7,265 bases of DNA, taken from positions 1-7,265 of the forward strand of contig JAITBB010000008.1 of NCBI GenBank assembly GCA_031283795.1. The letters are read 5' to 3'. The notes under the pieces were generated by a model, which saw only the letters and a list, made by a program, of their open reading frames with translations, made no database searches and had not been told where the DNA came from. Numbering within the stretch: position 1 is the stretch's first letter; each line of letters opens with the position of its first letter. This stretch comes from Rickettsiales bacterium (GTDB taxonomy: Bacteria > Pseudomonadota > Alphaproteobacteria > Rickettsiales > UBA1997). Both the position numbers and the translations under genes were made by a program. This document shows positions 1-6,616 of this stretch, in pieces.

Positions 1-126
1 GAGGAGGAGGATGACGAAGAAGAAGAGGAGGGGGAAAAATCCGAGAGTGATAACAACGAAGACCTAATGCAGAAACTTAAAACACTGAAGGAGAAACTGA
101 ACTCTCCTCAGAACTCAGGGGGCTAG
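1..126 (+). CDS. C-terminal fragment of an unidentified protein with a polyacidic tail
   Basis: The reading frame is open from the first base to a TAG stop at 124-126, giving the last 41 residues of a protein whose start lies left of the window. The tail opens with about ten nearly uninterrupted Glu/Asp residues (EEEDDEEEEEGE), followed by a Ser/Asn/Asp-rich stretch. It then has a short Lys/Leu helix-like segment (DLMQKLKTLKEKL) and a flexible end (NSPQNSGG). The competing plus-strand frames stop sooner (bases 12 and 67) and give only basic or very short peptides, and no minus-strand frame looks coding. The gene converges on folKP with 29 bases between the two stops. I do not recognise the family; a disordered acidic tail is compatible with many nucleic-acid-associated or chaperone-like proteins, so no function is given. 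Confidence 0.6.
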   Translation, partial: EEEDDEEEEEGEKSESDNNEDLMQKLKTLKEKLNSPQNSGG

Positions 127-155
127 TATAGTGTACCACCTCATGACTGGCATTA

Positions 156-1415
156 TCATATGAATTGATTGTTCAGATGATCGGAGGCTAGGAGCGCATT
201 GTTGTGTTCGATGGGGGTGTGTACTCGTAGAATGTCTACATTCTTCGCAAGTCCCAGCGACATGGCGATGGTCTCAAGATCACGATATCGGGGCTCTGCC
301 GAGGTGAAAACTTTCATGAAAGATTTCCTCGAGTGACCCACTAGAATCTTAAATCCGTATTGGTGAAAATATTCGATGTTTTGTAATATCTCCAGGTTCT
401 GGGACGCTGTTTTTCCAAAACCTACACCGACATCGAATATGAGCCTGTTTTTATTGATGCCGATCCTATCGAAGGTATCAGCTCTATCCTCGATATATCT
501 TCCGATTTCCTCCAGCGGGTTGCCAATGATAGTATCCCCAGTTTTTACGGGTAGTCCCAGGTTGTGCATAAAAATGAACCTCGCCTCTCCGTGGTTTCTG
601 GCTAAATCCAGCATTTTTTCGTTCTCAAGACCACTGACATCATTCACTATGTCAAAACCGTTTTCTAGAGCAAGCTCGGCGGTTCCTGGATGGTAGGTGT
701 CTATGCTCAGCAGAGGTCTGAGATGCCCAAAATTTCTATTCCCGATATAGTCAAAAACTGGCTCTAGTCTAGCTATTTCCTCATCCTCCGGCAGGGGACT
801 GGAATTTGGGTTTGTTGACTCGGCGCCTATGTCTATAATCGCTACATTTTCCCTCTCCCAACTCTCAAATGTCCTAGTAAAGGACTCCATACTGCTGTGT
901 TTCCCTCCATCCGAGAAGGAATCGGGGGTTACGTTCAATATTCCCATAAACAATGGCTGGTGGGAGTTGGTGTAATGGCCCCTGACCTTTTCCGGATAGA
1001 GGAACGATAGTGGATCAAGGACAAAACTCCTACTATATACTCCTCTGTGGGGTATGGTCAGTGTTTCACTCTCTATCCTTTGGTTTTTGTAGAATAGTAT
1101 GTCCAGATCAATTGTTCTGGGGGCAAATTTTCTACTAAAATCATGCCCTAGATCCATTTCTATATGTTTGCAGAGCCGTAGGAGATTCTCTGGAGACAGT
1201 TCTGTGTCGACCTTGGCTACACAATTGTAAAAGGGCCTATTCCAGTCATCGGGGGAACCCTTCAGCAGAAGAGCTGGATTTATGTAGATTGGAGACACCT
1301 CCAGAATCTTCACTCCCTCCTCGGAGAGTCTATCTAGGGCTAGTGGCAGGTTATTTTTTCTATCCCCCTCATTTGTTCCAAGAAGAATGTAAACAAAATC
1401 ATCATTTGAACGCAC
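156..1415 (-). CDS. folKP: Bifunctional HPPK-DHPS (2-amino-4-hydroxy-6-hydroxymethyldihydropteridine pyrophosphokinase / dihydropteroate synthase)
   Basis: This 419-residue fusion would catalyse two consecutive cytoplasmic steps of folate synthesis: pyrophosphorylation of 6-hydroxymethyl-dihydropterin, then condensation with p-aminobenzoate to dihydropteroate. HPPK occupies about residues 1-143: LLGTNEGDR (11-19), Asn64 in PFYNCV, and R-x4-RTIDLDIL with Arg95, Arg100, Asp103 and Asp105 (the Mg/ATP-binding aspartates), then IPH and Arg129. After a linker of about ten residues, DHPS runs from about 155: MGILNVTPDSFSDGG (157-171), IDIGAEST (194-201), SIDT (237-240), IVNDVSG (256-262), GFGK (332-335), GHSRKSF (360-366) and RVH (397-399). 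The catalytic Asn161, Asp239, Asn258, Asp328, Lys364, Arg397 and His399 are present. Two usual motif residues differ: ESTRP reads ESTNP, and DPG reads DVG. The start is GTG at 1415: an in-frame stop lies just upstream, an AGGTGAGG Shine-Dalgarno precedes it, and the first internal Met is residue 157. Fused FolK-FolP proteins are known in several bacterial lineages and in plants. It is divergent from nifJ. Confidence 0.95.
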   Translation of the reverse strand: MRSNDDFVYILLGTNEGDRKNNLPLALDRLSEEGVKILEVSPIYINPALLLKGSPDDWNRPFYNCVAKVDTELSPENLLRLCKHIEMDLGHDFSRKFAPRTIDLDILFYKNQRIESETLTIPHRGVYSRSFVLDPLSFLYPEKVRGHYTNSHQPLFMGILNVTPDSFSDGGKHSSMESFTRTFESWERENVAIIDIGAESTNPNSSPLPEDEEIARLEPVFDYIGNRNFGHLRPLLSIDTYHPGTAELALENGFDIVNDVSGLENEKMLDLARNHGEARFIFMHNLGLPVKTGDTIIGNPLEEIGRYIEDRADTFDRIGINKNRLIFDVGVGFGKTASQNLEILQNIEYFHQYGFKILVGHSRKSFMKVFTSAEPRYRDLETIAMSLGLAKNVDILRVHTPIEHNNALLASDHLNNQFI

Positions 1416-1422
1416 TGTCCAT

Positions 1423-1430
1423 CCTCACCT
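1423..1430 (-). promoter_or_regulatory. Ribosome binding site that fixes the GTG start of folKP
   Basis: Read on the minus strand the sequence is AGGTGAGG, seven bases before the GTG at 1415. An ATG at 1422-1420 directly abuts this site but is out of frame and would stop after six codons (MDSAFK). The only start that fits both the spacing and the HPPK N-terminus is therefore the GTG. Confidence 0.7.
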
Positions 1431-1561
1431 ATTATTGAAAATTCTCGACCAGTTCTGTCATGTGCAGTCAGTTGGTAACTAGTCGCATACCGAAGGTTAT
1501 CAATACATGAATGAATTTTTAGATCAATAGTCGTAGATAATCCACTTCATTAATTTCTGTA

Positions 1562-1589
1562 TTGCAATTACTGGGAGCTGTTCTATAAG
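1562..1589 (+). promoter_or_regulatory. Candidate sigma70-type promoter for nifJ
   Basis: TTGCAA at 1562-1567 (4 of 6 matches to the -35 consensus), a 16-base spacer, and TATAAG at 1584-1589 (5 of 6 matches to the -10). Transcription would begin near 1596, giving a leader of about 20 bases. No convincing Shine-Dalgarno precedes the nifJ ATG (only GGTG at 1607-1610). No TTGAT-N4-ATCAA FNR-like site was found, although such a site might be expected for an anaerobic gene. Found by eye only. Confidence 0.4.
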
Positions 1590-1615
1590 TACCACATAAA
1601 ACAAACGGTGCAGAG

Positions 1616-4600
1616 ATGACCCCTAGGAAATTCGAAAAGTTGCCCATAGATGGTAACGAGGCTGTGGCCAGAGTGGCCTATAAAATGTCAGATGTTTTTA
1701 CAATTTATCCCATAACCCCCTCTTCTCCTATGGGAGAGTTGGCCGACCAGTTCTGTGCCAAGGGCGACAAAAATATATTTGGGCTAAAGCCGACGGTAAC
1801 GGAAATGCAGAGTGAGGGCGGGGCTGCCGGAGCGATGCACGGTGCTCTACAGACTGGAAGTCTGGCCTCAACATTTACCTGTTCGCAGGGGCTTCTACTG
1901 ATGATACCCAACATGTACAAAATAGCCGGGGAGCTAACTCCCTGTGTAATGCATGTGGCCGCAAGGAGCTTGGCGGCCCAAGGTCTATCTATCTTTGGTG
2001 ATCACCAGGATGTCATGTCAGTCAGACAATGTGGATTCGCCATGCTGTCTAGTGGCTCGGTACAGGAGGCTCAGGATATGGCTCTGATAGCCCATCTGGC
2101 CACACTCGAGTCCAGAATACCCTTTATAAATTTCTTTGATGGTTTTAGAACATCCCACGAGATCAATAAGATAGAGCTGCTTGATGATGAGACCATAGGG
2201 GCTCTAGTCAATGAGGAGTACGTGGTAAGACATCGCAGCAGGGCTCTAAGGCCGGACGAACCGGTTATGAGGGGGTCAGCGCAGAATCCTGACGTATATT
2301 TTCAGGGAAGAGAGGCTTCTAATGAATACTACAACGCCGTTCCTAAAATAGTTAGCTCCTATCTAAAGGAATTTGCCGGACTAACTGGGAGAAAGTACAA
2401 ATTATTTGACTACTATGGTGATAGAGATGCAGAGAATGTAATTGTTCTGATGGGATCTGGAGTACAGGCAGTTCGAGAAGTTGTGAATTCCATGAAGAAC
2501 GGAAGAATCGGTGTTCTACAGGTTAGACTCTATAGACCGTTCTCTTCGAAGGATTTTGTTAGAGTATTACCAAAGACGGTCAGGAAAATAGCTGTTCTGG
2601 ATAGAACGAAGGAACCGGGTAGCCTGGGAGAACCGCTCTATTTGGATGTTGTGGCGGCCCTGAGGGAAGAGAAGAGAGGAGACATTGAGGTCATTGGCGG
2701 CAGGTATGGTCTGTCATCAAAGGACTTTACCCCAGCTATGGTGAGAGGAGTGTATGACGAACTCTATAGGGCAAAGTCAAAGAACCATTTTACCCTGGGG
2801 ATAGATGACGATGTGACTGGCACAAGCATAAAATATCCGAAGGATTTTGTACTCAGGCGTGGCGGCGTGAAGGAAGCTATATTTTTCGGTCTGGGAAGTG
2901 ATGGAACGGTGGGAGCTAATAAAAATACGATCAAGATAATATGTGATAAGGAGGAGTACTATGGACAGGCCTATTTCGTCTACGACTCAAAAAAATCCGG
3001 CTCCATCACCGAATCACATCTAAGATTTGGCAGAACCAAAATAGATTCCACCTATCTGGTGCAGAAAGCCGACTTCATAGGTTGTCATCAGTTCAATTTT
3101 CTCTTCAAAATAGATGTCCTGGGAAGGATCAGAGACGGGGGTACACTTCTGATAAATTCTCACTATTCGAAGGATGAGGTTTGGAATCAATTGCCTAGAA
3201 CTGTTCAGGAGGAGATAATAGAGAAGCATGTGGAACTCTACACAATAGATGCCTATGAGGTTGCCGAGAGGGCAAACATGGGTATGATGATCAACACCAT
3301 AATGCAGACCTGTTTCTTCAAACTCTCCGACGTTATAGACCCTGACGAGGCCATAGGCGAGATTAAAAAAGCTATAATTAAGACCTATAGTAAAAAGGGT
3401 GAAAAAATCGTTAATAACAACATAAAGGCTGTAGACGATTCCCTGAGTCATCTCTATGAGGTTCACTACCCAAAGGTTGCTGATAGCACTCTAGAGATGA
3501 AAAATCAGACATTTCCCGATGCTCCGGAATTCGTAAGACGGTTCACAGCAAAACTGATAGCGGGACAGGGTGAGAGCCTAAAGGTGTCAGAGATGTCCAT
3601 AGATGGCACGTTTCCAACGGATACGGCTAAGTATGAGAAGAGGAACATAGCGGATAGAATAGCCATCTGGGACAGTGGTAAATGCATTCAGTGTGGCCAG
3701 TGTGTTCTCTCCTGTCCCCATTCCTGCCTAGATGCTAAACTCTACACAAAGGCCCAAATTAGCAAGGCTCCGGCCTGTTTCAGGTTTAAGGAGGCGGTGG
3801 GTGACAAGAGTGGAGAACAGAGGTATACAGTCCAGATTTCCCCGGAGGACTGTACCGGCTGCAGTCTGTGTACCATAGCTTGTCCTGTGCAGGCGTTATC
3901 TATGCAGCACAAGCAGGATGTCCTGGAGAAGGAGATAAAAAATAGGAAGTTCTTCGACACTATAGATGGTACTCGGGTGAATGATCCGGCAAATGTGAAG
4001 GACATACAGTATAGGGAATCACTCTTTAGGTATTCGGGGGCCTGTGCCGGCTGTGGTGAAACACCATATTTGTCGTTGATCACAAAACTCTTCGGAGACA
4101 GAATGATTGTTGCCAATGCCACGGGTTGTTCCTCCATCTATGGTGGTAATCTGCCAACAACACCATGGTCTAAGAACAGAGAGGGTAGAGGGCCAGCCTG
4201 GTCCAACTCACTCTTTGAGGACAATGCAGAGTTTGGTCTTGGTTTCAAGATAAGCCAGGAAACCCAGAGAGGAGAGGCTATAGAGCTGCTGACCCGACTG
4301 AAGGATAGGTTAGGCGATGGCCTAGTTAACTCTATCATCGAGAATTCCAACGGAACAAGGGACAAAGACATAGAGGAGCAGAGAAAAAGAATCTCCACCG
4401 CCAGAGAAAAATTGGCCGGAATCAAAAGTTCTGATTCACTCCATCTGACCGCGATCATCGATGTCATGCTACCGCGAAGCATCTGGATCGTTGGTGGAGA
4501 CGGCTGGGCCTACGACATTGGTTTCGGTGGACTGGACCATGTTCTGGCTAGTGGCAAAAATATTAATGTTCTAGTCATGGACACAGAGGTTTATTCAAAT

Positions 4601-5134
4601 ACCGGAGGTCAGGCGTCGAAGGCAACAAATCTCGGTGCATCGGCTAAATTCACCATAGACGGTAAAAAAACCCATAAGAAGGACCTGGGCGCTATAGCTA
4701 TGACCTATGGCAATATATATGTGGCCCAGGTGGCCATCAGGGGCAACCCTATGCAGACCCTGAGAGCTCTAAGGGAAGCTGAAGAGTATGGTGGTCCTTC
4801 AATCGTTATTGCCTATTCTTCCTGCATAGCCCATGGGGCCCCACTGGAGACCAGTTTCACGCAGCAGAAAAATGCCATAGAAAGCGGACTCTGGATGCTC
4901 TATAGATACAATCCAGCGCTGGCCGAGCAGGGTAAGAACCCTTTGCAGATAGATAGCCGAGAACCAAAACTAGACCTTCTGGAAACCTATCTCTATGCCG
5001 AGACTCGCTATGAGTACATACGAAAGACAAATCCAGAGTATGCAAAGGTTGCCCTCGAAGATCTGAAGAAGCATATAGCCAGCAGATGGAGAAAATATGG
5101 GCTCATGGCCGGAACAGCCGGAATGGAATCCTAG
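1616..5134 (+). CDS. nifJ: Pyruvate:ferredoxin (flavodoxin) oxidoreductase, NifJ type
   Basis: This is a complete 1172-residue single-chain PFOR. It would oxidise pyruvate with CoA to acetyl-CoA and CO2 in the cytoplasm, passing electrons to ferredoxin or flavodoxin. The length is close to the E. coli NifJ homologue (about 1174), without the extra C-terminal domain of the Desulfovibrio africanus enzyme. The N-terminal domain has IYPITPSSPM (30-39, Thr34), EMQSEGG (63-69, Glu67) and HVAARS with Arg117, matching the substrate-site Thr, Glu and Arg of the family. Other family signatures are SIFGDHQDV (125-133), DGFRTSHEINK (175-185), LYRPFS (305-310), LDRTKEPG (328-335) and YDSKKSG (456-462). 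Two CxxCxxCxxxCP clusters are Cys690/693/696/700 and Cys746/749/752/756. The proximal cluster ligands are Cys810, Cys813, Cys838 and Cys1070. Thiamine diphosphate/Mg binding is shown by GDGWAYDIG (961-969) and YSNTGGQASK (993-1002, Asn995). The start is ATG 1616, aligning with the family N-terminus after about eight extra residues. The SD is weak. The gene stands alone, with no ferredoxin or flavodoxin gene beside it. Confidence 0.97.
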   Translation: MTPRKFEKLPIDGNEAVARVAYKMSDVFTIYPITPSSPMGELADQFCAKGDKNIFGLKPTVTEMQSEGGAAGAMHGALQTGSLASTFTCSQGLLLMIPNMYKIAGELTPCVMHVAARSLAAQGLSIFGDHQDVMSVRQCGFAMLSSGSVQEAQDMALIAHLATLESRIPFINFFDGFRTSHEINKIELLDDETIGALVNEEYVVRHRSRALRPDEPVMRGSAQNPDVYFQGREASNEYYNAVPKIVSSYLKEFAGLTGRKYKLFDYYGDRDAENVIVLMGSGVQAVREVVNSMKNGRIGVLQVRLYRPFSSKDFVRVLPKTVRKIAVLDRTKEPGSLGEPLYLDVVAALREEKRGDIEVIGGRYGLSSKDFTPAMVRGVYDELYRAKSKNHFTLGIDDDVTGTSIKYPKDFVLRRGGVKEAIFFGLGSDGTVGANKNTIKIICDKEEYYGQAYFVYDSKKSGSITESHLRFGRTKIDSTYLVQKADFIGCHQFNFLFKIDVLGRIRDGGTLLINSHYSKDEVWNQLPRTVQEEIIEKHVELYTIDAYEVAERANMGMMINTIMQTCFFKLSDVIDPDEAIGEIKKAIIKTYSKKGEKIVNNNIKAVDDSLSHLYEVHYPKVADSTLEMKNQTFPDAPEFVRRFTAKLIAGQGESLKVSEMSIDGTFPTDTAKYEKRNIADRIAIWDSGKCIQCGQCVLSCPHSCLDAKLYTKAQISKAPACFRFKEAVGDKSGEQRYTVQISPEDCTGCSLCTIACPVQALSMQHKQDVLEKEIKNRKFFDTIDGTRVNDPANVKDIQYRESLFRYSGACAGCGETPYLSLITKLFGDRMIVANATGCSSIYGGNLPTTPWSKNREGRGPAWSNSLFEDNAEFGLGFKISQETQRGEAIELLTRLKDRLGDGLVNSIIENSNGTRDKDIEEQRKRISTAREKLAGIKSSDSLHLTAIIDVMLPRSIWIVGGDGWAYDIGFGGLDHVLASGKNINVLVMDTEVYSNTGGQASKATNLGASAKFTIDGKKTHKKDLGAIAMTYGNIYVAQVAIRGNPMQTLRALREAEEYGGPSIVIAYSSCIAHGAPLETSFTQQKNAIESGLWMLYRYNPALAEQGKNPLQIDSREPKLDLLETYLYAETRYEYIRKTNPEYAKVALEDLKKHIASRWRKYGLMAGTAGMES

Positions 5135-5160
5135 ACAGCTTCCAGCAAGTTTGCTCCAGG

Positions 5161-5182
5161 CGTTTTCCCTATAGGGAATGCG
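5161..5182 (+). terminator. Hairpin 26 bases downstream of nifJ, possible weak terminator
   Basis: TTCCCTATAGGGAA (5165-5178) is a perfect 14-base palindrome. It is extended outward, after one T-T mismatch, by U-G, G-C and C-G pairs to 5161 and 5182. Only a short T run (TTTT, 5187-5190) follows after GAAG, so it is a poor textbook intrinsic terminator. It could instead stabilise the nifJ 3' end or be part of a larger structured transcript. Confidence 0.35.
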
Positions 5183-5332
5183 GAAGTTTTGCGTCGGTCC
5201 AGTTCCACAGTCCACGTGGTCCGAGGCCCGAATGTGGAAGGATGCACGGAGTAGCGCGAACCCCTCCAGTTCTCCGGAGCTCCGAGTTTCGAAGAGTGAT
5301 GGACAACACTTGCAAATGACTGGTTCTATGAA

Positions 5333-5360
5333 TTGACTATAATCCTCTGGTCTGTTTAAT
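5333..5360 (+). promoter_or_regulatory. Candidate sigma70-type promoter for the amidase gene
   Basis: TTGACT at 5333-5338 (5 of 6), a 16-base spacer, and TTTAAT at 5355-5360 (5 of 6). The predicted start near 5367 leaves a leader of about 26 bases containing the SD. A perfect TATAAT at 5338-5343 overlaps the -35 and could act as an alternative -10, but its best upstream partner (ATGACT, 5317-5322) has a short 15-base spacer. Having its own promoter suggests the gene is not transcribed only by read-through from nifJ. Confidence 0.5.
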
Positions 5361-5378
5361 TTTGACAGAGAGGTCGCT

Positions 5379-5383
5379 AGGAG
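5379..5383 (+). promoter_or_regulatory. Ribosome binding site for the GTG start of the amidase
   Basis: AGGAG lies nine bases before the GTG at 5393. An in-frame TAG at 5378-5380 overlaps it, so no start further upstream is possible. The next in-frame ATG (Met24) would remove the hydrophobic export signal, which supports the GTG. Confidence 0.7.
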
Positions 5384-5392
5384 TTTAGTGGA

Positions 5393-6511
5393 GTGCAGTT
5401 ACTAAGAAATTCAAGGCTTTTTGTGTTTTTTGCCCTCCTGACCACAGGAGTGTCTGGTCCAATGGCCAGTGAACTCGACAGATACGTAGCAAAGATTGTG
5501 GAGGCCGACAGTGGTCCGAGTTCTCCAGCTGTTGATGTTTCAACGGACACAGATATGGCTTATACCATACTGGACCTCCTATCAACCGGTGATGAACTTC
5601 GGGAGACCGGAGGGAATAGCAAAATCCTGGATGATGTGATAGCAAGAACCGTTAGAGCGAAGGATATCGATGATATCATTACACTAAACAATCTAGCGGA
5701 TGATGGGCAGATTACCGATGATCTGGAAAAACAAAATAATGGTGAGACAGATCTTAATGATCTTTTGGGAGAATTAGTATCCAAGAAAGTAAAGGAGAAT
5801 GGATTCCTTAGGAAGGCTAGAGGTCTATTTTCCAGAGAGAACGTGCACTTTGTGGTAGCCATAGACGCTGGCCATGGTGGTGTGGATCCTGGAGCTCTGG
5901 GCGCCATGGGTTCCAGAGAAAAAGATATAAATCTTGAATTTGCTAGAGTTCTAGGAAAAGAATTGAGGAAAAATAGGAAAATCAGAGTGCACCTGCTTAG
6001 ACACAGTGACAACTATTTGAGCATTGGAGAAAGAATAGCAAGGGCCAGAGCACTAAGAGTAAACTTACTCATATCGGTACATTCCGATTCAAATCCCAAC
6101 AGAACAGTCAGAGGTTTGACAGTCTACAGACTTGCAGAGACAACACTAAACAGAAGAAGAAGAAAAATCGCCGACAGTGTGGTCAGCCGGAGCGGCGAAG
6201 GTGGGATGAGATACGGACTACTCGATACCCTGGTGGACATGTTCAAAAATGATAGTTTCAGTGAATCCGTCAAATTTGCCAGCACTCTGGCGCGAAACTT
6301 CAGACTGGAGAATATTAATATGCTATCTAGGGTACCCAGAAGCGCCAATTTTGGGATACTTCTGGCGCATGAATTTCCGTCAGTACTGCTGGAGCTCGGT
6401 TTTATGTCCAATCTGAGTGATGAAATGCTACTAAGATCTACAGAGTACAGAAAGAATTTGGCTAAATGTATAGCCAGATCTATAGAAACTTATTTTTTGG
6501 CCTCACGGTGA
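5393..6511 (+). CDS. Exported N-acetylmuramoyl-L-alanine amidase (Amidase_3 family, AmiA/B/C-like)
   Basis: This is a 372-residue zinc amidase expected to cut the bond between N-acetylmuramic acid and the stem peptide of peptidoglycan in the periplasm, usually during daughter-cell separation. Residues 1 to about 26 look like a signal peptide: basic RNSR, a hydrophobic core LFVFFALLTTGV, then SGPMA. Cleavage is probably after Gly22 or Ala25. Residues about 27-150 form an Asp/Glu-rich region without a recognisable AMIN domain. The catalytic domain starts near 153: AIDAGHGGVDPGALG with His161, REKD with Glu176, LISVHSDS with His230 (the zinc ligands), and LLELGFMSN (332-340) with the catalytic Glu334. 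The insert between strand and last helix (about 262-305, LLDTLVDMFKND...FA) resembles the regulatory helix region of EnvC/NlpD-controlled amidases, so control by a LytM-type activator is inferred. It has its own promoter and SD. It ends 30 bases from the convergent tRNA gene. AmiC is the nearest named relative by layout, but the missing AMIN domain makes a symbol uncertain. Confidence 0.93.
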   Translation: MQLLRNSRLFVFFALLTTGVSGPMASELDRYVAKIVEADSGPSSPAVDVSTDTDMAYTILDLLSTGDELRETGGNSKILDDVIARTVRAKDIDDIITLNNLADDGQITDDLEKQNNGETDLNDLLGELVSKKVKENGFLRKARGLFSRENVHFVVAIDAGHGGVDPGALGAMGSREKDINLEFARVLGKELRKNRKIRVHLLRHSDNYLSIGERIARARALRVNLLISVHSDSNPNRTVRGLTVYRLAETTLNRRRRKIADSVVSRSGEGGMRYGLLDTLVDMFKNDSFSESVKFASTLARNFRLENINMLSRVPRSANFGILLAHEFPSVLLELGFMSNLSDEMLLRSTEYRKNLAKCIARSIETYFLASR

Positions 6512-6541
6512 GAAGTATTGATAAATCTCGCTCGGCAAACA

Positions 6542-6616
6542 TGGCTCCACAAGTAGGATTCGAACCTACGACCAACCGGTTAACAGCCGATTGCTCTACC
6601 GCTGAGCTATTGTGGA
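6542..6616 (-). tRNA. tRNA-Asn (GTT anticodon)
   Basis: Read on the minus strand this is a complete 75-base cloverleaf. The acceptor stem is TCCACAA/TTGTGGA and the D arm is GCTCAGCGGTAGAGC. The anticodon stem is ATCGG/CCGGT around the loop CTGTTAA with anticodon GTT. The T arm is GTAGG/CCTAC around TTCGAAT. The discriminator G is followed by an encoded CCA. It decodes AAC/AAU. It lies tail-to-tail with the amidase gene. Confidence 0.97.

Larger units (their letters stand above)
5135..5392. other. Intergenic region between nifJ and the amidase gene, with a GC-rich structured segment
   Basis: I see no credible gene in these 258 bases. The first part contains a palindromic hairpin (5161-5182). 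Bases 5191-5290 are about 63% GC by my count, well above the flanking genes, and hold several potential helices. TTCCACA (5203-5209) can pair with TGTGGAA (5233-5239), enclosed by GCGTC (5191-5195) with GATGC (5241-5245, one GU pair). GGTC (5218-5221) can pair with GGCC (5225-5228) around a CGA loop. CGGAGCTCCG (5275-5284) is a perfect palindrome. The last part holds the amidase promoter and SD. A small structured RNA is possible, but none of the standard families (4.5S/SRP, tmRNA, RNase P) is recognisable, so the class is left open. Confidence 0.4.

Noticed and set aside
1431..1461. Possible folKP promoter (ATGACA ... AATAAT on the minus strand)
   Set aside because: The spacer is 19 bases and the predicted start would fall within the Shine-Dalgarno sequence, leaving no usable leader.
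1507..1530. Seven-codon frame MNEFLDQ in the folKP-nifJ spacer, possible leader peptide
   Set aside because: No ribosome binding site, no attenuator-type hairpin, and it lies upstream of the predicted nifJ transcription start.
3020..3466. Minus-strand 148-codon open frame inside nifJ
   Set aside because: It is fully antisense to a conserved part of PFOR, and its composition is explained by the complement of the real codons.
5225..5260. Resemblance to the 4.5S/SRP RNA signature (GGAAGGATGCAC compared with GGAAGGAAGCAG)
   Set aside because: The pairing that should flank the GGAA tetraloop and the symmetric internal loop is absent, and the rod-like stem does not form around it. The match is probably coincidental.
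5086..5319. Plus-strand 77-codon frame overlapping the nifJ end and the spacer
   Set aside because: It begins inside nifJ in another frame, shows no recognisable motif, has an odd Arg/Ser/Pro-rich composition typical of a shadow frame, and runs through the structured GC-rich segment.
6502..6512. CTCACGGTGAG inverted repeat across the amidase stop codon
   Set aside because: With a one-base centre it can form only a three-pair hairpin, and no T run follows on either strand, so it is not called a terminator.
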